Assembly (NCBI GenBank): GCA_018806915.1
Contig: JAGKQI010000090.1
Location: forward strand, 930,001 to 994,000
DNA: 64,000 nt
Direction: 5' to 3'
Source: Phytophthora colocasiae
Lineage: Eukaryota > Oomycota > Peronosporomycetes > Peronosporales > Peronosporaceae
In this document: positions 59,083 through 64,000 of the stretch, one piece after another
How the letters are laid out: every line of letters starts with the position of its first letter
Numbering within the stretch: position 1 is the first letter of the stretch
Notes under the pieces: model-generated
Databases searched by the model: none
Seen by the model: only the letters and a program-made list of their open reading frames with translations
Told to the model about the DNA's origin: nothing
Translations under genes and position numbers: made by a program

Positions 59083-59323
59083 ACCGCCCCTCCTGGTCAT
59101 GATCCATCAGTGCGGAACTTTCTCCAAGCTGTGTATCATGGCCAGGCCTATCAAACATTCTGATAGACGGTTTTCAGAGCGTAGTGTAGCTGCAACTCTT
59201 TGCCAGTTGCCCGGTTTTCAGAGTCTCTGGTGCCCTGTCGCACAGTCTGATTCTCTCAGACTCAAAAACTTGAATTTGACTCGCCTAACGGGCGATCATT
59301 TCCCAATCTCCGTCCTTTCGCTC

Positions 59324-62300
59324 ATGAGTGAGGAAACGAACACTTCCCTGGGCTCAAACGCCTCAGCGGATGGGGTGGCAAGCGACGCCACAGGCGCCTG
59401 TCCGGCTTCGGCAAATGCCAACATAGTGCAGGGTGAGGATGCTGGCTCAGCTTCATCCCCGGGTGGCAGCTCCAGCGCCCTAGCCCTCACATCCCGGCCT
59501 AAAAGTTCACAGGTCGATGGTTCGATCGAGAATCTCCCTGGTGATGGCATGGCCCCGGCTGGCTCAGGTGATCTTTCACCAACGGCTGCTTCACGTGGGG
59601 GTTCCAGCTCTGAATTCTCTGAGGGAACTCCTGGTGTTTTCAGGCCGCGAGCTTTCGGTGCCCCACGGCTTCTGTCCACGGAGGAAGTCGATCGGCTCTT
59701 TCGTCAGGGTCTGGTGACGGCTACAGGAGACCAAGTCACGGCGTTGGGGAACTCTGATGTTCCTCGGAATTATGTCGCTCCCATCGTAAAACCAGAGGGA
59801 CGTGCCTTTCTGGTGAGTACTCCCGCACGAGCTGAAGATTTCAGAGGAGGGCGCCACATAGCGAACGCGTACGGCGGCCCCTGCGTACTCGTGGGTTACG
59901 AGGCACTTACTGATGAAGACCTCCGGGAGCTGGAGCGGGTGATCCCAAGCTTCGATCCTGACGAAGTCGTGTCTCCGTGCGCTCAGACTCCAGACGTGCG
60001 CACTCTGGATGCTCTGACGTCGTCTGTGGAGGTTCGCCGGGAGCTGGATCTCTGGTTTCTCACGTCTCCCCCACTCGACTTGCCGAGAAAGTTTTTCGGA
60101 CAGCTGGATGCTTGAAACTCATGACCGCTGCTCATCGCCGCCTTCGGGAACGCGTTGGTTCTCAGAATGGCGTCGCCTTGATCGATGCTGCAGCAGCGCG
60201 CTCTGAGTGTGAAGAAATCAAGCGCGAATGGGTACTGCACTGTCAATACTGGAAGCACGAGCTTAAGTGTGCCCAGCAAGACGCTGGTGTGGTAGAAGAA
60301 TGCATGACTTCGGAGATTCAGGATCTCAAGGCTCACTACCAGGACCAAGTGGAAGCTCTGAAGTCGGACAAGGCAGCTCTGAAATCCCGAGTCGCTGATC
60401 TTCAGGCGCAAGTCTCAATTCTGAGATCGCGTCCTGAAGTCAAACCCACAGATCCATGGGATTCTCAGAGTTCTTACAAGAGAACTCTGAAATCTCCGGT
60501 AATTGGGATCGGCTTCATGACCTTCTGGTGTCGTTTCAGGAGAATACTATCGTCCCTGATAACTGGACGACTGTCATCAGTGTGACAGCTTTGGACGCAC
60601 GGAAGAAGCCTGTTCCTGATTTCAAGAAACGGCTTTCTGAAGAACGAGCTCGTCAGGCTGCTCAGACGGCTGCGAAGACCACCAGAGTTCTGGATCTTAC
60701 TCGTCCAAGTGCTGAAGCCTCAGAGTCCAAGAGCGAGAGTCCACGGTATCTGTCATATCCATCGAAGCCCCAGATTCTGAAATCATCTCCGAAGCGGCCG
60801 TTCAAGTGGGACCTCAAGAATTTGCAGCGTCGTCCGTCCGGACACAAGCCCGTTGAAGACTCGGCGCTTCCGGCGAATGCGGGTTCCAAGGTGGCAAAGT
60901 CTGAGGTCCACAAGAGGCCTGGTGATGTGGTCTGGAAAGAAGTTCGACCCGACCTCCGCCAAGCCCTACTGTCTGGGATCAAGTATGATAAAGCCATGGA
61001 GTGGTTAGCGTCGGACAAAGAGGCTCACAGTCTCTTTAGCAGTCCGGTTCTCATTCAGATGTTGGTGAGTCTGGTATTTTCTCGTCGCCTGGATTCCACT
61101 CTCTGGGCCAAGTACGTCCCCGAAGTGTATTACCAGATGGCCGACGAGGTGGTGGATCGTCATATCTCAGCTGGTACCGAGCCCGCAGCCTGGGGTGATC
61201 TGGATGGTCACGTGAATTATCCAGAAAGTGATGTCGAGTCCACCGCCGACAACCCCAAGGATGACCCGGATTACAAGGATTCTGGCGCGATCGAGTCTGG
61301 AGACGAAGATGACGACGAGAGCTCTGGTGACGGTGCGTCTGACGACAGCGATTCCGAGAGCGACAAGTCTGAAGACAAGAAGTCTCAAGACAAGAAGTCT
61401 GGGAACAAGAACTCTGGGGGCAAGAAGTCCGGGAGCAAGAAGTCCCATGACCACCCGCGTCCTGGTTCCAAGCGTCCTCGGGACTCTGATGATGACTCGG
61501 ACTCTGATGATGGACCTATCATCCCCACCAAGAAGTCCAAGAGAAGTATCGCATCCGTAAAGGCCCATACCAGTCCCAAGTCTCGCCCGAAGTCCACCAG
61601 TGGAAGTGGATCGAAGTCCAAAATTTCTTCTGGGAAAGCGCGTAGTCTGGTGTCCAAGTCTTATAATTCCCTGACGGTCAAGGAGCTCCAGGTGGTGGAA
61701 ACACCAGACTGTGAGGCATCCTCCTGGTTGTACTATGGTATCAGGGTACAACGAGTGAGCTCTACCAAGACCACCACTGGCCAGACACTGGGTTTCCCAG
61801 ACTACGAGGTGCACAAACACTCATGTGCCATCCTCAAGAAGCGCTGGGACTCTGAGCGGTACTGTGCAGTCCTTCGCAAGAAGCGCGCCCCTTTGAAAGT
61901 CATGTTCGACAACCGATTCTCAGAGTTTTACTTCAACAAGCGGGAGGAACTGGGGCCCATGGTGTTGGCTGACGTGGAAGACATCGTGCGCAGCATGAAG
62001 AAGCATGCTCAAGCCTTCTGGGAGCGTACACATTGGGTAACTATGGACGTTGAAGCTGACGACAAGTCTGCGGAGCTTCACAAGTACCGGGCCATGCGTC
62101 GTGGTGCCATGATTCGTCAGCACAACGCCCTCATCCGAAAGGTCCTGAAGCACAAGAACTTCCCAGAGTCGATACTCTCAGAGCCCGGCATCTGGGTCGT
62201 TCCTGACAAGTCCTGTCCCTGGATCTGGCAAGATCCTAGAGTCGCGGAGCTCGGGGGTCCCAAGTGTCTGAGTCTGGAGACGCAACTGGGCGACTTGGAT

Positions 62301-62438
62301 GCGATTGAGCCTGCTCGGATGCAATGGGCCACGGTGAACGTGGATGAAGAGTGGCTCCAGTACGTTCCTGCCGAAGTCAGGAAAGATCACATGACACCCA
62401 CAGAGCGTTCCGATAACCCGATCTCCCTTCGTTATTGA
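59324..62438 (+). CDS. Element C antisense ORF: Ser/Gly-rich, coiled-coil, acidic/basic protein (two frame changes)
   Basis: Starts MSEETNTSLGSN at 59324. The N-terminal part has low-complexity Ser/Ala/Gly, then a folded-looking stretch (STEEVDRLFRQGLVTATGDQ). The frame changes before 60115 and again near 60455. Between these is a coiled coil (EIQDLKAHYQDQVEALKSDK). The last 660-codon stretch has Ser/Asp-rich and Lys/Ser-rich repeats (SEDKKSQDKKSGNKNSGGKK, about 61365-61430), a likely nuclear signal (PTKKSKR) and a C-terminal domain with QAFWERTH (62010-62033). Position, strand, domain order and the motif match the antisense ORF of element A, so I treat them as one family. Function unknown. 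Confidence 0.6.
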
Positions 62439-62830
62439 AACTCAGGTGTCCACCATGCTACCCACGGGAAGGCTGCATTTTGAGAAGCCCAATAGTTGTC
62501 TGCATTCGTGACGTAAACCCCGGCCTCAGTGTAGCTTCCTAATCCCTTAACTCTCCAATATCACTCCATTTAATCACATTTCTTCTCATCATCTCATTGC
62601 TAGTAACCTTGTATCCTTCAGCACTTAATTCTCCACAAATTCACTTCCACATTTACATTCACACAGTTGTTTTATATAAGCCGTAACATGATCGATCACA
62701 TATCCAAACACACGAATTTCAGAAATAAGACTCTGAAAAACATGTACTCAGACTACTATTCTCTGAAAGTCCAAGTCTGAGATCCTTCAGATATCAGACT
62801 TCCAGGTGTGCATTCAGAGTCATTAGACTC
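62439..62830. other. Gap between antisense ORF and pol end in element C
   Basis: AT-richer than its surroundings, with no gene. It corresponds to the 378-bp gap in element A (34319-34696). Confidence 0.4.
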
Positions 62831-63746
62831 TGGGGTGATCGTCTCCAGCCTGCATTGCCTGAAAACGAGCTCGTGCTCGTGCACTCTGGTTGAATTCATA
62901 AAGTAGTGCTCCACAATTCAACTTCGATAATGGTAACCACTCAGTCTCATCGTAACCTTTCCACTTAACCAGATATTCGCGCAGGCGTTTAGACGTTGTT
63001 TCCCAGACGACCGACAGCAGAGCTTCAGATCCCAGGAGATGATGACTTTGACGCAGCCTTGTTACCAGAAGTTAGTTGGGAACCTGATACTGAAAACGAC
63101 GAGTATGAAGTGGAGAAGATCTCTAGGTTTCAGGCGGCTCACACGCACCCAGGGGTTTACACGATAGCCGGTATCTTCAACCTTGAGTCGCACCCTGAAA
63201 TCATCCAACATCTCCTCGATCCTGAAAGGTCCGTGCCACATGTGCCAATTTCTTGCTCAATCCCGTTTGTACCTTAGGGATGTAGAGCCATACGGCGTCG
63301 CCTATAGCAAAACCTGACTTCAAACGCTCTGATAACTCGTTCCACTTTCTGGTTTGCTCTTCAGACCGATCACATTTTGCCTTCTTCTGGAGATCTTCGG
63401 CACACGCCAGAGCATAACTATAGTCTCGTTGTATCTTCCTTCTCCATTCGTAAGCAGTTCGCTCCTGAGTCGTCGACGGCTTGGCTCCAAGCATTGCGGA
63501 CAACGTACCGTGAGCATCCCAACCGTGCACCAAATAAAAAGGTGTCTCCAGACGAGTGGCGTCGAATGATGTATTCAAAGCGAACATCAGTCGTTCAGCA
63601 TGATCATCCCAATCACTCTGATCAGTGTGAAGCTGTGGATTCAAATTTTCTATCTGGACACCGCCTCCCAGAGCCACCCAATATGTCGAGAGGTGATTGG
63701 CTGAGGCATCGAGTACCTGGGACTGAGCTGTGGAACACATTTTCAC
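62831..63746 (-). pseudogene. Element C integrase C-terminus and chromodomain
   Basis: Minus strand: SDWDDHAERLMFALNTSFDA, FYLVHGWDAHGTLSAMLG and AIGDAVWLYIPKVQTGLSKK. After shifts near 63230 and 63030 comes the chromodomain KRLREYLVKWKGYDETEWLP and NCGALLYEF. Here the Trp that is TAG in A and B is a normal TGG. Upstream of about 63650 no integrase sequence is readable. Confidence 0.75.
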
Positions 63747-64000
63747 CTTATTGCTTTAGGACTTCCGGAATCCGGACTTCCAGAATCCGGATGCCCGACC
63801 ACGATCGGAGTCCACTATTCAGGAATCAAGTCCACCATGTGGTGCCCAAGTGAATTCCTGGTGCGTACTTCCGGAATCCAGATCCAGATTTCGGGAATCT
63901 GGATGCCATTCCAGTCAGGGCTAAGGGCTCAAGAATCCAGTCGTCCATACACAGACCAAGTGTATTCCGGATACATGCTTCCAGTGCTGAACTGAGGACT
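63747..64000. repeat. Region of TTCCGGAATCCGGA-like repeats
   Basis: Near-palindromic words recur: ACTTCCGGAATCCGGACTTC at 63760, CCAGAATCCGGATG at 63779, TTCCGGAATCCAGATCC at 63870 and TTCGGGAATCTGGATG at 63889. They do not continue element C's integrase and may belong to another inserted element cut by the window edge. Confidence 0.4.

Larger units (their letters stand above)
57402..63650 (-). mobile_element. Element C: second Ty3/Gypsy family, 3' part, inserted in element B
   Basis: B's pol stops at 57401 and a new sequence starting TGTCGCGAAG begins. From left to right: candidate 3' LTR, a plus-strand antisense ORF (59324-62438), then minus-strand chromodomain and integrase C-terminus. 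This is the same layout as A but with little nucleotide similarity. The 5' part is outside the window or lost; the integrase frame becomes unreadable at about 63650. Confidence 0.7.
30005..64000 (-). mobile_element. Element B: Ty3/Gypsy host of the nested stack (runs off the right edge)
   Basis: B's own sequence is in three visible parts: 30005-30083 (first 79 bp of its LTR), 48532-57401 (rest of the LTR, antisense ORF, pol), and presumably more beyond the window. Element A separates the first two, and element C interrupts pol after 57401. The 79-bp stub is homologous to the start of A's LTR (TGTGGTGGAGCGGATCT), and B's LTR resumes after A at the corresponding position. B is the oldest layer and the most damaged. 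Confidence 0.7.

Overview
The window looks like an oomycete, Phytophthora-type nuclear genome in a gene-sparse, repeat-rich compartment. The supporting signs are a compact intron-split gene of an oomycete-type bZIP-like family, a small secreted cysteine-rich peptide with an oomycete Inr/FPR-like core promoter, the N-terminal domain typical of oomycete piggyBac transposases, and nested LTR retrotransposons whose pol carries two RNase H domains and a chromodomain. No rRNA, tRNA or CRISPR array was seen.

Left part (1-10.6 kb), the only region with host genes. A piggyBac-like element ends at 377 with TTAA. A broken carboxylesterase-like gene lies at 1277-1813 (minus). An intact 863-codon gene at 2022-4613 encodes a P-loop NTPase with a C-terminal PD-(D/E)XK-like nuclease motif, the build of CR (Crinkler/RHS-type) effector-like proteins. 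Next comes a segmental tandem duplication carrying a bZIP-like gene and a secreted Cys-rich peptide gene. Each unit has lost a different gene. Unit 1 keeps the peptide gene (7762-8016), but its bZIP-like gene is broken and carries a 1.37-kb piggyBac deletion derivative with a TTAA target duplication. Unit 2 keeps the bZIP-like gene (8546-9797) but its peptide gene is dead (about 10060-10240).

10.6-17.4 kb is a decayed DIRS-like tyrosine-recombinase retrotransposon on the minus strand. Its recombinase gene contains an inverted central segment. A third bZIP-family fragment (17.59 kb) and a pogo-like transposase remnant (18.1 kb) follow. The remnant is interrupted by Gypsy-1, a full-length Ty3/Gypsy element (18541-28888) with about 0.95-kb LTRs and a CTTC target duplication.

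30-64 kb is one nested stack. Element B (Ty3/Gypsy, minus) starts at 30005 and runs past the right edge. Element A, of the same family, is inserted in B's 3' LTR (30084-48531). A Copia element (43778-48342, TSD CACCG) is inserted in A's 5' LTR. Element C, a second Gypsy family, is inserted in B's pol at 57402. A/B and C both carry, between the end of pol and the 3' LTR, a long ORF on the opposite strand. Its product has a Ser/Pro-rich N-terminus, a coiled coil, an acidic-basic linker and a C-terminal domain sharing a QAFWE-x-TH motif. This antisense protein family is the best candidate for something undescribed. In B a 2.2-kb inversion has exchanged the ends of pol and this antisense ORF, making two reciprocal in-frame fusions. 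Almost all retroelement frames carry frameshifts or stops, so the stack looks inactive as it stands.
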